Shown: piece after piece, positions 7,979 through 16,819 of the stretch
How positions within the stretch are numbered: the stretch's first letter is position 1
Layout of the letters: every line of letters starts with the position of its first letter
Source of the DNA: Pseudomonas vancouverensis
Lineage (GTDB): Bacteria > Pseudomonadota > Gammaproteobacteria > Pseudomonadales > Pseudomonadaceae
Direction of reading: 5' to 3'
Assembly: GCF_004348895.1 (NCBI RefSeq)
Contig: NZ_RRZK01000030.1
Span: forward strand, 124,001-188,000
Length of the DNA stretch: 64,000 bases
Position numbers and translations under genes: made by a program
Notes under the pieces: generated by a model
The model's input: the letters and a program-made list of their open reading frames with translations, nothing else
What the model was told of the DNA's origin: nothing
The model's database searches: none

Positions 7979-9016
7979 TTATTCAGCGGGCAACGTCAAT
8001 CGCTGGCCGGCCATCAACAATGACAGGCGACTCAGACTCATCCACGGTGAACCGGCAGCCTGGCCTTTGATCTGTGCGTCGATGCGTTGTGCTTCGAGCA
8101 ACAGTTGCGCCCAGCGTTGCGCCGAGTAGCGCTGCAGGGCTTTGCTCATCAGCGGTTTGCGTTTGTCCCAGACGGGTGGCTTGGCCTGGCTGAAGGCTTT
8201 GTCCAGCGGCGTGCCCTGGCTGTATTGCAGGGAAATATTGGCCAGCAGTCGCAGCTCCCGGGCCAGTGCCCAGAGGATGACCGGTGGTTCGACACCTTCG
8301 CCACGCAGACCTTCGAGCATGCGCAGGGCATGGGCCGCTTCGCCGTTGAGGATCGCATCGGTCAAACCGAAAACGTCAAAGCGCGCACTGTCAGCCACCG
8401 CGGCCTGCACGGTTTCAACGGTAATCTGGCCACCTTCGGCCATCAGCTTGAGCTTTTCGATTTCCTGGGCGGCGGCGAGCAGGTTGCCTTCGACGCGAGC
8501 TGCAATCAGTTCAACCGCGTCCTGGCTGGCGGACAGTCCGGCCTGGGACAGGCGCTGACGGATCCAGCTCGGCAACTGGCTGGCATCCACCGGCCAGATC
8601 TGCACGAACTGGGTCTGGGCCCCTTCGACCAGCGCCTTGCCCCACTTGGTTTTCTGCGCGCTGCCATCGAGCTTCGGCAGGCTGATCAGCAATACCGTGT
8701 CTTCGGCGGGGCGAGAACAGTACTCAATCAATGCGGCGGCGCCCTTATCCCCAGGTTTACCGGAGGGCAGGCGCAGCTCAAGAAGGCGTTTTTCGGCGAA
8801 CAGTGACATGCTGGCGCCGGCTTGCAACAAGGTCCCCCAGTCGAAACTGGCATCGGCGGCAAAGACCTGGCGCTCATCGAAACCCTGTTGGCGGGCGGCG
8901 GCGCGAACAGCGTCGGCGGCCTCCTGGCACAGCAGCGGGTCGTCACCACTGATGATGTAGACCGGCGCAAGCGTACCTTGCAGGTGTTTGGCGAGTTGGG
9001 CGGGGGCGAGTTTCAT
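7979..9016 (-). CDS. holA: DNA polymerase III subunit delta
   Basis: A 345-residue AAA+-fold subunit of the clamp loader that opens the beta sliding clamp. The N-terminal MKLAPAQLAKHLQG and VYIISGDDPLLCQEAAD (a degenerate Walker A region as usual for delta) and the C-terminal collar-domain sequence LMSKALQRYSAQRWAQLLLEAQRIDAQIKG support the call. The ATG at 9016 is chosen over a TTG four codons upstream, which has no ribosome-binding site. It follows lptE by 39 bases; leuS-lptE-holA is a conserved order in gammaproteobacteria. Confidence 0.96.
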   Translation of the reverse strand: MKLAPAQLAKHLQGTLAPVYIISGDDPLLCQEAADAVRAAARQQGFDERQVFAADASFDWGTLLQAGASMSLFAEKRLLELRLPSGKPGDKGAAALIEYCSRPAEDTVLLISLPKLDGSAQKTKWGKALVEGAQTQFVQIWPVDASQLPSWIRQRLSQAGLSASQDAVELIAARVEGNLLAAAQEIEKLKLMAEGGQITVETVQAAVADSARFDVFGLTDAILNGEAAHALRMLEGLRGEGVEPPVILWALARELRLLANISLQYSQGTPLDKAFSQAKPPVWDKRKPLMSKALQRYSAQRWAQLLLEAQRIDAQIKGQAAGSPWMSLSRLSLLMAGQRLTLPAE

Positions 9017-9055
9017 AAGAGAGGGCAAACGGGGCGCCTGGGCGCCCCATCAGTC

Positions 9056-9661
9056 TTACTGCTGCTGCAGTTCGACAGGCGACTGACGCGGAGTGTTCGC
9101 TTCAGCCTTCTGCGCCGCTTCCAGTGCCGCAGCGTCAGCCTTGGCTTTGGCTTCGGCGGTCTGCTGCAACTGATCCAGCTGGGCCGGAGTCAGTTGTTGC
9201 AGGCGCAGGACCATGCGCTGGATCAGCTCACGACGGGTTTCCACGCGAGCAGTGGCGGCTTCCTGGTCAGAACCCACCAGGTTGTTGCCGTCGTGAATGA
9301 AGATTTTCTGCACTTCAAGCTTGTCGCTCATCAGTGGCAGGTCGCCACGACCGCGGATGTCGTAGTTCAGTACGGTGGTCACCTGGTACTCGCCAGTACG
9401 ACCGGCACCGGCGTAGCTGAGGATGCGTTGGTTCTCTTGCTCATCGGTCAGCACCAGTTTGTAAGGTGCACCGCTGTAGACCTTGACGCCGCTGCCTTCG
9501 AGCACCTGGCGCATTTGCGTCACGGTTTCGCCGTAAGCGTTACGGGCGCTCAGGTCGAGCTCCTTGATCGCCAGTTCGGTGGTACCGGTACCGCGCAGCT
9601 GGAAACCGCAGGCACTCAGCAGAACAGCGAGGCCCATCACCAGCAGATTGCGTTTGATCAT
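9056..9661 (-). CDS. lptE: LPS-assembly lipoprotein LptE
   Basis: A 201-residue outer-membrane lipoprotein that plugs the LptD barrel and helps insert lipopolysaccharide into the outer leaflet. The signal ends LLSAC with Cys18 lipidated, then GFQLRGTG typical of LptE. An Ala/Gln/Lys-rich C-terminal tail (after about residue 165) is longer than in E. coli and predicted helical. It is in the leuS-lptE-holA operon. Confidence 0.95.
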   Translation of the reverse strand: MIKRNLLVMGLAVLLSACGFQLRGTGTTELAIKELDLSARNAYGETVTQMRQVLEGSGVKVYSGAPYKLVLTDEQENQRILSYAGAGRTGEYQVTTVLNYDIRGRGDLPLMSDKLEVQKIFIHDGNNLVGSDQEAATARVETRRELIQRMVLRLQQLTPAQLDQLQQTAEAKAKADAAALEAAQKAEANTPRQSPVELQQQ

Positions 9662-9718
9662 CTTGTTGCTCCCCTTGAAACCATGTGGGCCGATCGAACG
9701 GCCCGAAAGGTTTTACAT

Positions 9719-9740
9719 GGCGCCGGGCTCACCCGGCGCC
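9719..9740. other. Perfect 9-bp hairpin between leuS and lptE
   Basis: GGCGCCGGG and CCCGGCGCC flank a 4-base loop. No U-run follows in the operon direction (minus). It may attenuate or protect the upstream leuS message rather than terminate transcription. Confidence 0.6.
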
Positions 9741-9748
9741 CGATCCAA

Positions 9749-12355
9749 TTAGCTGGCGACGATATTGACCAGTTTCCCGGGCACTACGATCACTTTGCGA
9801 ATGGTCAGACCGTCAACAAAACGCAGGACGTTTTCGTTGGCGCGGGCGGCCGCTTCGACTTCTTCGCGGCTGGCGGTGGCTGGCATGTCGATGTGTCCAC
9901 GCAGCTTGCCGTTGACCTGAATCACCAGTTGCAGGCTGTCCTGTACCAGTGCGCTTTCATCCACTGCAGGCCAGCCGGCGTCGATCACCGGATCAACGTG
10001 GCCCAATTGCTTCCACAGCTCGTGGCTGATGTGCGGAGTGATAGGCGCCAGCAGCAAGGTCACGGCTTCCAGACCTTCCTGAACCAGTGCGCGATCCTGT
10101 TCGCTGGCTTGCGCGGCTTTTTCCAGCACGTTCATCAGCGTCATCACCTGGGCGATGGCCGTGTTGAATTTGTGGTTCTGGCCGACGTCGTGGCTGGCTT
10201 GCTTGATCGCCAGGTGAATCGAGCGACGCACGGCTTTCTGTTCGTCGTTCAGGCCGGCAATGTCGAGTTGGCCCGGCAGGCCCTGGGTGACGTGAGCCTG
10301 GGCCAGGCGCCAGACGCGCTTGAGGAAACGGTGCGAACCTTCGACGCCGGAGTCGGACCATTCCGCGCTCATGTCGGGTGGCGAGGCGAACATCATGAAC
10401 AGGCGGCAGGTGTCGGCGCCGAACTGATCGATCATCGACTGTGGGTCGACGCCGTTGTTCTTCGACTTGGCCATCTTCTCGGTGCCACCGATTTCCACCG
10501 GCAGGCCGTCGGATTTCAACTTGGCGCTGATGACCTTGGCTTTGCTGTCGCGCTCGAGCTCGACGTCCGCCGGGTTGAACCAGGTGTAGGCACCGTTGGC
10601 TTCGCGACGGTAGTAGGTCTCGGCGATCACCATGCCCTGGGTCAGCAGGTTCTTGAACGGTTCGTCGGAGCTCACCAGGCCTTCGTCACGCATCAGCTTG
10701 TGGAAGAAGCGCGCGTAGAGCAGGTGAAGGATGGCGTGCTCGATGCCGCCGATGTACTGATCCACCGGCAACCAGTGATCGGCCGCGGATTTTTCCACCA
10801 GACCGCCTTCGAAGTGCGGCGAGGCGTAGCGGGCGTAGTACCACGAGGACTCGACGAAGGTGTCCATGGTGTCGGTTTCGCGCTTGGCCGGCTGACCGCA
10901 TTTCGGGCAGATGCACTCGTAGAACTCGGGCATGCGCGCCAGAGGCGAACCGGCGCCATCGGGCACCACGTCTTCCGGCAGAACCACTGGCAATTGATCT
11001 TCCGGAACCGGTACATCACCGCAGGTTTTGCAGTGGATGATCGGGATCGGGCAGCCCCAGTAGCGCTGGCGGCTGATGCCCCAGTCGCGCAGGCGGAACT
11101 GGGTGCGCGAAGCGCCAAGGTTTTTCTTGATCAGCGCGACTTCCATCGCATCGAAGGCGCCGGCGAAGTCCAGGCCATCGAACTCACCGGAGTTGATCAG
11201 CGTGCCGTGCTCGCCATAGGCGTCTTGCCATGGCGCCGGGTTGGTCTCGCCGGAGCTGGTGCGCACCACCGATTTGATCGGCAGGTTGTACTTGTGGGCG
11301 AACTCGAAATCGCGCTCGTCGTGAGCAGGGACCGCCATCACCGCGCCGTCGCCGTAGTGCATCAGCACGTAGTTGGCGACCCACACCGGCAGTTTTTCAC
11401 CGGTCAGCGGGTGCTCGACGAACAGACCGGTTGGCAGGCCTTTTTTCTCCTGGGTGGCGACATCGGCTTCGGCGACGCTGCCGCCCTTGCATTCGGCGAT
11501 GAACGCCTGCAGCTCAGGATTGTTCTTGGCAGCGAGGGCCGCCAGGTGGTGTTCGGCGGCCACGGCGACATAAGTCGCGCCCATCAGGGTGTCCGGACGG
11601 GTGGTGAAGACTTTCAGGGTGCCCGCTTCGCCGATGGAGTCGACGTTGTACGGGAACTGCACTTCCATGCCACGGGACTTGCCGATCCAGTTGCGCTGCA
11701 TGGTCTTGACCTGTTCAGGCCAGCCCGGCAGGTTGTCGAGGCTCTCCAGCAGCTCATCCGCGTAGGCGGTGATCTTGAAGTAGTACATCGGGATTTCGCG
11801 CTTTTCGATCAGCGCGCCGGAACGCCAGCCGCGACCGTCGATCACTTGTTCGTTGGCCAGAACGGTCTGGTCAACCGGGTCCCAGTTCACGGTGCCGCTT
11901 TTCTTGTAGATCACACCTTTTTCGAACAGGCGAGTGAACAGCCATTGTTCCCAGCGGTAGTAATCAGGCTTGCAGGTGGTCACTTCACGCGACCAGTCCA
12001 CCGCCAGGCCCAGGCTGCGCAGCTGGGACTTCATGTAGGCGATGTTTTCGTAGGTCCACTTGGCGGGCGCTACGTTGTTCTTCATCGCGGCGTTTTCCGC
12101 CGGCATGCCGAAGGCGTCCCAACCCATGGGTTGCAGAACGTTCTTGCCTTGCATGCGCTGGTAGCGGGAGATCACGTCGCCGATGGTGTAGTTGCGCACG
12201 TGCCCCATGTGTAGCTTGCCGCTTGGGTATGGGAACATCGACAGGCAGTAGTAAGTCTCCTTGCCTGGCTGTTCACTGACTTCAAAGGACTTTTGCTCGT
12301 CCCAGAACGACTGGGCGGCGGCTTCGATTTCACGGGGCTGATATTGTTCGTGCAT
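9749..12355 (-). CDS. leuS: Leucyl-tRNA synthetase
   Basis: An 868-residue class I synthetase. The HIGH-type motif is PYPSGKLHMGHVRNYT, and the KMSKS loop reads EKMAKSKNNG, with Ala in the third position. The long CP1 editing domain includes TTRPDTLMGATYVAVAAEH and the threonine-rich hydrolytic site. A zinc-binding-like CKTCGD...CICPKCGQ is present. The ATG at 12355 (MHEQYQPREIE) is the family start; 14 upstream codons are non-homologous. It is the first gene of the leuS-lptE-holA unit. The 281-base gap upstream (12356-12636) holds its promoter and that of the divergent small gene; I see no other gene there. Confidence 0.97.
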   Translation of the reverse strand: MHEQYQPREIEAAAQSFWDEQKSFEVSEQPGKETYYCLSMFPYPSGKLHMGHVRNYTIGDVISRYQRMQGKNVLQPMGWDAFGMPAENAAMKNNVAPAKWTYENIAYMKSQLRSLGLAVDWSREVTTCKPDYYRWEQWLFTRLFEKGVIYKKSGTVNWDPVDQTVLANEQVIDGRGWRSGALIEKREIPMYYFKITAYADELLESLDNLPGWPEQVKTMQRNWIGKSRGMEVQFPYNVDSIGEAGTLKVFTTRPDTLMGATYVAVAAEHHLAALAAKNNPELQAFIAECKGGSVAEADVATQEKKGLPTGLFVEHPLTGEKLPVWVANYVLMHYGDGAVMAVPAHDERDFEFAHKYNLPIKSVVRTSSGETNPAPWQDAYGEHGTLINSGEFDGLDFAGAFDAMEVALIKKNLGASRTQFRLRDWGISRQRYWGCPIPIIHCKTCGDVPVPEDQLPVVLPEDVVPDGAGSPLARMPEFYECICPKCGQPAKRETDTMDTFVESSWYYARYASPHFEGGLVEKSAADHWLPVDQYIGGIEHAILHLLYARFFHKLMRDEGLVSSDEPFKNLLTQGMVIAETYYRREANGAYTWFNPADVELERDSKAKVISAKLKSDGLPVEIGGTEKMAKSKNNGVDPQSMIDQFGADTCRLFMMFASPPDMSAEWSDSGVEGSHRFLKRVWRLAQAHVTQGLPGQLDIAGLNDEQKAVRRSIHLAIKQASHDVGQNHKFNTAIAQVMTLMNVLEKAAQASEQDRALVQEGLEAVTLLLAPITPHISHELWKQLGHVDPVIDAGWPAVDESALVQDSLQLVIQVNGKLRGHIDMPATASREEVEAAARANENVLRFVDGLTIRKVIVVPGKLVNIVAS

Positions 12356-12636
12356 GGCTACTTTTGAACTGAATAGGGGTGGCCTAATCCTCTTCAATGC
12401 AACGCTGGACGCTGATCACGCCGTGTTGGCGATTTCGATGCCCAGCCGAGCTGGAAGTGGAGTTACAGGAAGCGCCGTAGCATACATGACCGCACTCTAT
12501 CGAGGGAAACCCTGATTGCGCCCGCGCGTCTTGTGAAAAACGCTGGAAGGGCCGTTGGTCGCGGCGTTCAGCCGGTTTGTCGATGGAAGCTAAGCTCTAA
12601 CTGGGGAGTAGGTCTTATCTTCCAATGAGGTGAGGG

Positions 12637-12957
12637 ATGGTTGAGTCACGGCAAAAAGCAACAAAACCGGAGCTGTACGAAAGGCTGATCGATCGTTTGG
12701 GCATGGCCTTGGAAGCGGCAAAAACCGCTGGCCGGTTACGCGACGAACGTCCTCTGGAACTGGAACTGCGTGGCCTGAGCCCCGCAGAGTTTGCGTTGGT
12801 CAAGGCGTATCTGGATCGCAGTGAACGCGAGACCCATGGATGCCTGTCAGAAGCGGTAAAACAACTGGAGGCACCCCGTTCGGCCAAGATCATCTGGCTC
12901 AAGGACAAGGTCCCCGGCAGAGACGCGGTAAAGGTCCGGTCTTTGCAGTTCAAGTAG
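12637..12957 (+). CDS. Small conserved-looking hypothetical protein
   Basis: A 106-residue basic, predicted mostly helical cytosolic protein beginning MVESRQKATKPELYERLIDRLG. It has one cysteine, no signal peptide and no membrane segment. A central segment LELELRGLSPAEFALVKAYLDRSE and a basic C-terminus (IIWLKDKVPGRD) are the only notable parts. I do not recognise the family. A good ribosome-binding site (GAGGTGAGGG) lies just before the ATG, and codon use is like its neighbours, so it is very likely real. It is divergent from leuS. Confidence 0.75.
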   Translation: MVESRQKATKPELYERLIDRLGMALEAAKTAGRLRDERPLELELRGLSPAEFALVKAYLDRSERETHGCLSEAVKQLEAPRSAKIIWLKDKVPGRDAVKVRSLQFK

Positions 12958-13061
12958 GGCGCAGAGCCGTGCTCCATGGTTTTTTGAAGCATAGTCCTTT
13001 CGTATTTATTGTCGCATCGCGCCAACCCACATAGGCTTCGGGCATCTTCTGGAGATGCTCG

Positions 13062-13823
13062 ATGCCTTTTCGTTACTTCTTAAAACAATTGCTGCTGCCT
13101 CCCGGCATTCTATTGCTGCTGCTTTTGTGTGCCTGGTGGTTGCGCCGTTCAAGGCCGAGACTGGCCGGTGTGTGTTTTGCCCTGGGGTTGGGTGGGCTCT
13201 GGCTGACCAGTCTGCCAATTGTGGTGCAGTGGAGTGCCAGGCTACTGGAGAGTGAACCGGCGTTGCCACGGCAGGAATGGGCCACCCTGAGCCAGCGCGC
13301 CGATGCCATCGTGGTACTGGGCTCGGGTCGAGAGCGAGGCGATTCGGCCTGGGGCACGGACCAGCCGACCGGGATCGGCCTGCAGCGCGAACGCTATGCG
13401 GCACGCCTGGCCAAAGCCTCAGGCCTGCCGGTACTGACCAGCGGTGGACTGCATTACGGTACGCCGCCCAGTGAAGCGCAGTTGATGGCTGACTCCCTGC
13501 GCGATGACTTTGGCGTGACCGTACGCTGGCAGGAAGGCGAGAGCCGTACCACCTGGGAGAATGCTCAATTCACCGCAAAGATGTTGTTGCCCCAAGGCAT
13601 CAAACGGGTGGTCGTGGTCACTCAGGCCGCGCACATGCCGCGCTCGGTCTGGAGTTTTCGTCAGGCCGGATTTGAAGTGGTGCCCGCGCCGGTAGGGTTT
13701 CTCGGCGGCGACAACGCCAGGCCGCTGGGCGGCTGGATGCCGGAGTTCAAGTCGATCTGGGAGAGTGGGCAGTTGATGAATGAAGCAGTGGGTCAGATCG
13801 GCTATTCGCTTTTCTATCGCTGA
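13062..13823 (+). CDS. ElyC/YdcF-like DUF218 membrane protein
   Basis: A 253-residue protein with two N-terminal membrane helices (about 9-25 and 36-55) and a DUF218 domain. Motifs include AIVVLGSGRERG, TSGGLHYGTPPSEAQLMADSL and VTQAAHMPRSVWSFRQAGFEVVPAPV, the order and spacing seen in E. coli ElyC, which affects lipid-II-carrier availability and envelope integrity. The reaction is not established. A GGAG ribosome-binding site precedes the ATG. Confidence 0.88.
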   Translation: MPFRYFLKQLLLPPGILLLLLLCAWWLRRSRPRLAGVCFALGLGGLWLTSLPIVVQWSARLLESEPALPRQEWATLSQRADAIVVLGSGRERGDSAWGTDQPTGIGLQRERYAARLAKASGLPVLTSGGLHYGTPPSEAQLMADSLRDDFGVTVRWQEGESRTTWENAQFTAKMLLPQGIKRVVVVTQAAHMPRSVWSFRQAGFEVVPAPVGFLGGDNARPLGGWMPEFKSIWESGQLMNEAVGQIGYSLFYR

Positions 13824-13834
13824 ACATCTATTCC

Positions 13835-13929
13835 TGTGGCGAGGGAGCTTGCTCCCGCTGGCCTGCGAAGCAGGCCCATAGCGTTTGCGACTGCTGCGCA
13901 GCCGAACGGCAGCAAGCGCCCTCGCCACA
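13835..13929. repeat. REP pair (BIME-like) between convergent genes
   Basis: TGTGGCGAGGGAGCTTGCTC on the left and its partly matching inverse ending GCGCCCTCGCCACA on the right, with further nested palindromes (GGCCTGCGAAGCAGGCC, CTGCTGCGCAG). It lies between the convergent elyC-like gene and lnt. Confidence 0.85.
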
Positions 13930-13947
13930 AGTGTCCGATATCGACTG

Positions 13948-15471
13948 TCAGACCGTCTTGGCCATGCGGCTGGCAATCAGTGCCCAACCGAACAACAGCA
14001 CACAGAGTACGATCAGCGGCCACGAACGCCATTGCAGATACGGCGTCAGGTTGTGCATCGGCACCACCTCGCCATACAGAATGCCGCGCTCGAACTGCGG
14101 GATCTGTGCAGTGATCTGACCGAACGGGTTGATCAGGCCGGAAACACCGTTGTTGGTGGCACGGATCATCCAGCGGCCGGCTTCCAGTGCGCGCATCTGC
14201 GCCATCTGCAAGTGTTGCAGCGGCCCGATGGAAGTGCCGAACCAGGTGTCGTTGCTGATGGTCAGCAACAGGTCGCTGCGAGCGGAAAGGCCTGCGGCGA
14301 AATCCGGATACACCACTTCGTAGCAGATGAACGGCGCAATCTGGTAGCCCTTGGCTTGCAGCAATGGCTGGTCGGCCGGGCCGCGGGCGAAGTCCGACAT
14401 CGGCAGATCGAAGAAGGCGATCAGCCCGCGCAGTACGTCCTGCAACGGCACGTATTCACCGAAGGGCACCAGTTTCTGCTTCAGGTAGGTGCCGTCGCCT
14501 TCACCGACTACCGTGATGCCGTTGAAGAAGCGCTTTTCGTGGCGGACTTCCTGGCGAATCGGTACGCCGGTAATCAACGCGGATTTACGCTCGGCAGCGA
14601 AGTTACCCATCATGTTCAGGTAGCCCTCGGCGGACTCCTTGAGCACGGGGACTGCCGTTTCCGGCCAGATCAGCAAGTCGACCGGTTTGGAGGTGAAACT
14701 CATGTCGCGGTACAACGCCAGCTGCGCATTGAGCTGTGCCGGGTCCCATTTCATGCTTTGTTCGACGTTGCCCTGGATCGCAGCGACGCTCAAGGGCGCG
14801 CCTGAAGGGCTGGTCCAGGCGTGATGCTTGAGCGCCATGCCGGCAACCCACGGGCCAACCAGCAGCACTGCACCGGCGGCGATGAAACCTTTGCGTCCGC
14901 CGCGAATCAGGCGCAAGCCGTTGTAGATCAGCGCTGCCGTCAGAGCCAGGGTGAAGGAAATCAGCCACATGCCGCCTACAGGCGCCAGTCCGGTCAACGG
15001 ACCGTCGAGTTGGCTGTAGCCGGAATAGAGCCACGGGAAACCGGTGAGAAACCAGCCGCGAAACGCTTCCTGGCCAACCCACAGCGCTGCAAACGCTAGA
15101 GCATCGGCCAGCGGCGCTTCATTGCGCCGCAGCCAACGCGCCCAGACCCAGGCGGGCAGGGCAAAAAACCAGGCAATCGCCGCCGTGAACAGCAGCATCA
15201 GGAAGCCGGCCAGCAGCACCGACGCACCGCCGAAGTGGTGAATGCTGTAGTAGATCCAGCTGGTGCCGGCGCCGAACAGGCCGAAGCCGAAACACCAGCC
15301 GCGACCCAGGGCCTGACGGGGGCTCAGCTCGCGCAAGCCGGCATAGAACAGGCCGACGGCAAGCAACGCCAATGGCCAGATATCGAACGGCGCCAGGGCC
15401 AGGGTGGTGATTGCACCGGCCGCCACGGCCAGCAGGTTACCGGGCCAGCCGGGGCGGTTTATCCAGCGCAT
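13948..15471 (-). CDS. lnt: Apolipoprotein N-acyltransferase
   Basis: A 507-residue inner-membrane enzyme that adds the third acyl chain to lipoproteins. There are about six N-terminal membrane helices, then the nitrilase-fold periplasmic domain with the triad in LIWPETAVP (Glu), QKLVPFGEYVP (Lys) and APFICYEVVYP (Cys), and one C-terminal helix. It lies 8 bases after corC and ends the phoH-ybeY-corC-lnt unit, a conserved order. Confidence 0.97.
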   Translation of the reverse strand: MRWINRPGWPGNLLAVAAGAITTLALAPFDIWPLALLAVGLFYAGLRELSPRQALGRGWCFGFGLFGAGTSWIYYSIHHFGGASVLLAGFLMLLFTAAIAWFFALPAWVWARWLRRNEAPLADALAFAALWVGQEAFRGWFLTGFPWLYSGYSQLDGPLTGLAPVGGMWLISFTLALTAALIYNGLRLIRGGRKGFIAAGAVLLVGPWVAGMALKHHAWTSPSGAPLSVAAIQGNVEQSMKWDPAQLNAQLALYRDMSFTSKPVDLLIWPETAVPVLKESAEGYLNMMGNFAAERKSALITGVPIRQEVRHEKRFFNGITVVGEGDGTYLKQKLVPFGEYVPLQDVLRGLIAFFDLPMSDFARGPADQPLLQAKGYQIAPFICYEVVYPDFAAGLSARSDLLLTISNDTWFGTSIGPLQHLQMAQMRALEAGRWMIRATNNGVSGLINPFGQITAQIPQFERGILYGEVVPMHNLTPYLQWRSWPLIVLCVLLFGWALIASRMAKTV

Positions 15472-15479
15472 TTCAATCC

Positions 15480-16319
15480 TTAGCGAGCAATGGGCGTCAG
15501 GCGCAACAAGTGAATACGCCGGCTGTCGGCGTTGAGGATGCGGAAGCGGTACGGGCCGATTTCCGTGATTTCATTGCGTTTTGGCAGGTGGCCGAACGCA
15601 CTCATCACCAGGCCGCCGACAGTATCGAATTCGTCGTCGGAAAACTCGCTGTCGAAGAACTCGTTGAAGTTTTCGATGGGTGTCAGGGCCTTGATCAGGA
15701 AGTCACCGCTGGGCAGCGGCTTGATGTAGCTGTCTTCCTCGACGTCATGCTCGTCTTCGATGTCGCCAACGATCTGCTCCAGCACGTCTTCGATGGTCAC
15801 AAGGCCAGCCACGCCGCCGTACTCGTCGATGACGATGGCCATGTGGTTGTGGTTGGCGCGGAACTCCCGCAGCAACACGTTCAGGCGCTTGGACTCCGGA
15901 ACGAAGGTGGCCGGGCGCAGCAGGTCCTTGATGTTGAAGCTGTCGCCGTTCTCCTTGAGGATCAACGGCAGCAAGTCCTTGGCCAGTAACACGCCCATCA
16001 CGTCATCGTGGCTTTCGCCGATCACCGGGTAGCGGGAGTGGGCCGAGTCGAGCACGGCAGGCAGGAACTCGCGAGGTGTCTGGGTCGCCTTGATGCTGAC
16101 CATCTGCGAGCGCGGGACCATGATGTCGCGTACTTGCAGGTCAGCCACCTGGATGGCGCCTTCGACGATGGCCAGCGCTTCGCTGTCCAACAGTTTGTTC
16201 TGGTGTGCGTCGCGCAGCAGCTCCAGCAGCTCCTGGCGGTTCTTCGGCTCGTGGGCAAAAGCCTGGGTGAGCTTACCCAGCCATGACTTCTGCCCGTTGC
16301 TCGATCGATCTTCGCTCAT
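15480..16319 (-). CDS. corC: CorC/YbeX family CBS-pair transporter-associated protein
   Basis: A 279-residue cytosolic protein with two CBS domains (about 65-185; DIMVPRSQMVSI and GVAGLVTIEDVLEQIVGDIEDEHD) and a C-terminal CorC_HlyC domain. It is classically tied to magnesium and cobalt efflux with CorA. Its constant placement next to ybeY and lnt suggests a role in ribosome and envelope homeostasis too. It starts 5 bases after ybeY. Confidence 0.94.
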   Translation of the reverse strand: MSEDRSSNGQKSWLGKLTQAFAHEPKNRQELLELLRDAHQNKLLDSEALAIVEGAIQVADLQVRDIMVPRSQMVSIKATQTPREFLPAVLDSAHSRYPVIGESHDDVMGVLLAKDLLPLILKENGDSFNIKDLLRPATFVPESKRLNVLLREFRANHNHMAIVIDEYGGVAGLVTIEDVLEQIVGDIEDEHDVEEDSYIKPLPSGDFLIKALTPIENFNEFFDSEFSDDEFDTVGGLVMSAFGHLPKRNEITEIGPYRFRILNADSRRIHLLRLTPIAR

Positions 16320-16324
16320 AGCGA

Positions 16325-16819
16325 TTACTCTGAATCCTTTGTTGTTTTGGTAAGGGGGACATCTGCTTCGTCGTCCGCGTACGGATCGGGAAAGCCCAGT
16401 TCAGCAAGCAACGTTCGTTCCAGTGCTTCCATCTCTTCGGCTTCGTCGTCATCAATATGGTCGTAACCCAGTAGATGCAAGCAGCCGTGAATCACCAGGT
16501 GGGCCCAATGAGCGTTCAGTGCCTTGCCTTGTTCGGCGGCTTCGCGTTCGACCACGGCCACGCAGATCACCAGATCGCCCAGCAGCGGAATGTCGAGAAA
16601 CTCGTCAGGCACGTCCGCCGGGAATGACAAGACGTTAGTTGCGTAATCCTTTTGCCGCCAGGTGTGGTTCAGCTCACGGCCTTCGGCTTCGTCGACCAGG
16701 CGAATGGTCATCTCGGAGTCGGCGGTACGCTGGCGCAGGGCCAGTTCGCACCATTGGCGGAACTCGGCTTCGCTGGGGGCGGACGCCTGGGTCGCGATTT
16801 GCAGGTCAAGCTCAAGCAT
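16325..16819 (-). CDS. ybeY: Endoribonuclease YbeY (16S rRNA 3'-end maturation)
   Basis: A 164-residue metal-dependent RNase. The zinc site HGCLHLLGYDH matches the family signature. A conserved arginine/asparagine block TWRQKDYATNVLSFP is present. The ATG at 16819 (MLELDLQIA) overlaps the phoH stop by 8 bases, so coupling is likely. The upstream ORF extension merely reads through phoH in another frame. Confidence 0.95.
   Translation of the reverse strand: MLELDLQIATQASAPSEAEFRQWCELALRQRTADSEMTIRLVDEAEGRELNHTWRQKDYATNVLSFPADVPDEFLDIPLLGDLVICVAVVEREAAEQGKALNAHWAHLVIHGCLHLLGYDHIDDDEAEEMEALERTLLAELGFPDPYADDEADVPLTKTTKDSE

Noticed and set aside
8822..12214. 1130-codon open frame opposite leuS, lptE and holA
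   Set aside because: It lies antisense to three conserved essential genes, has no recognisable domain, and long antisense frames are expected from strong GC3 bias.
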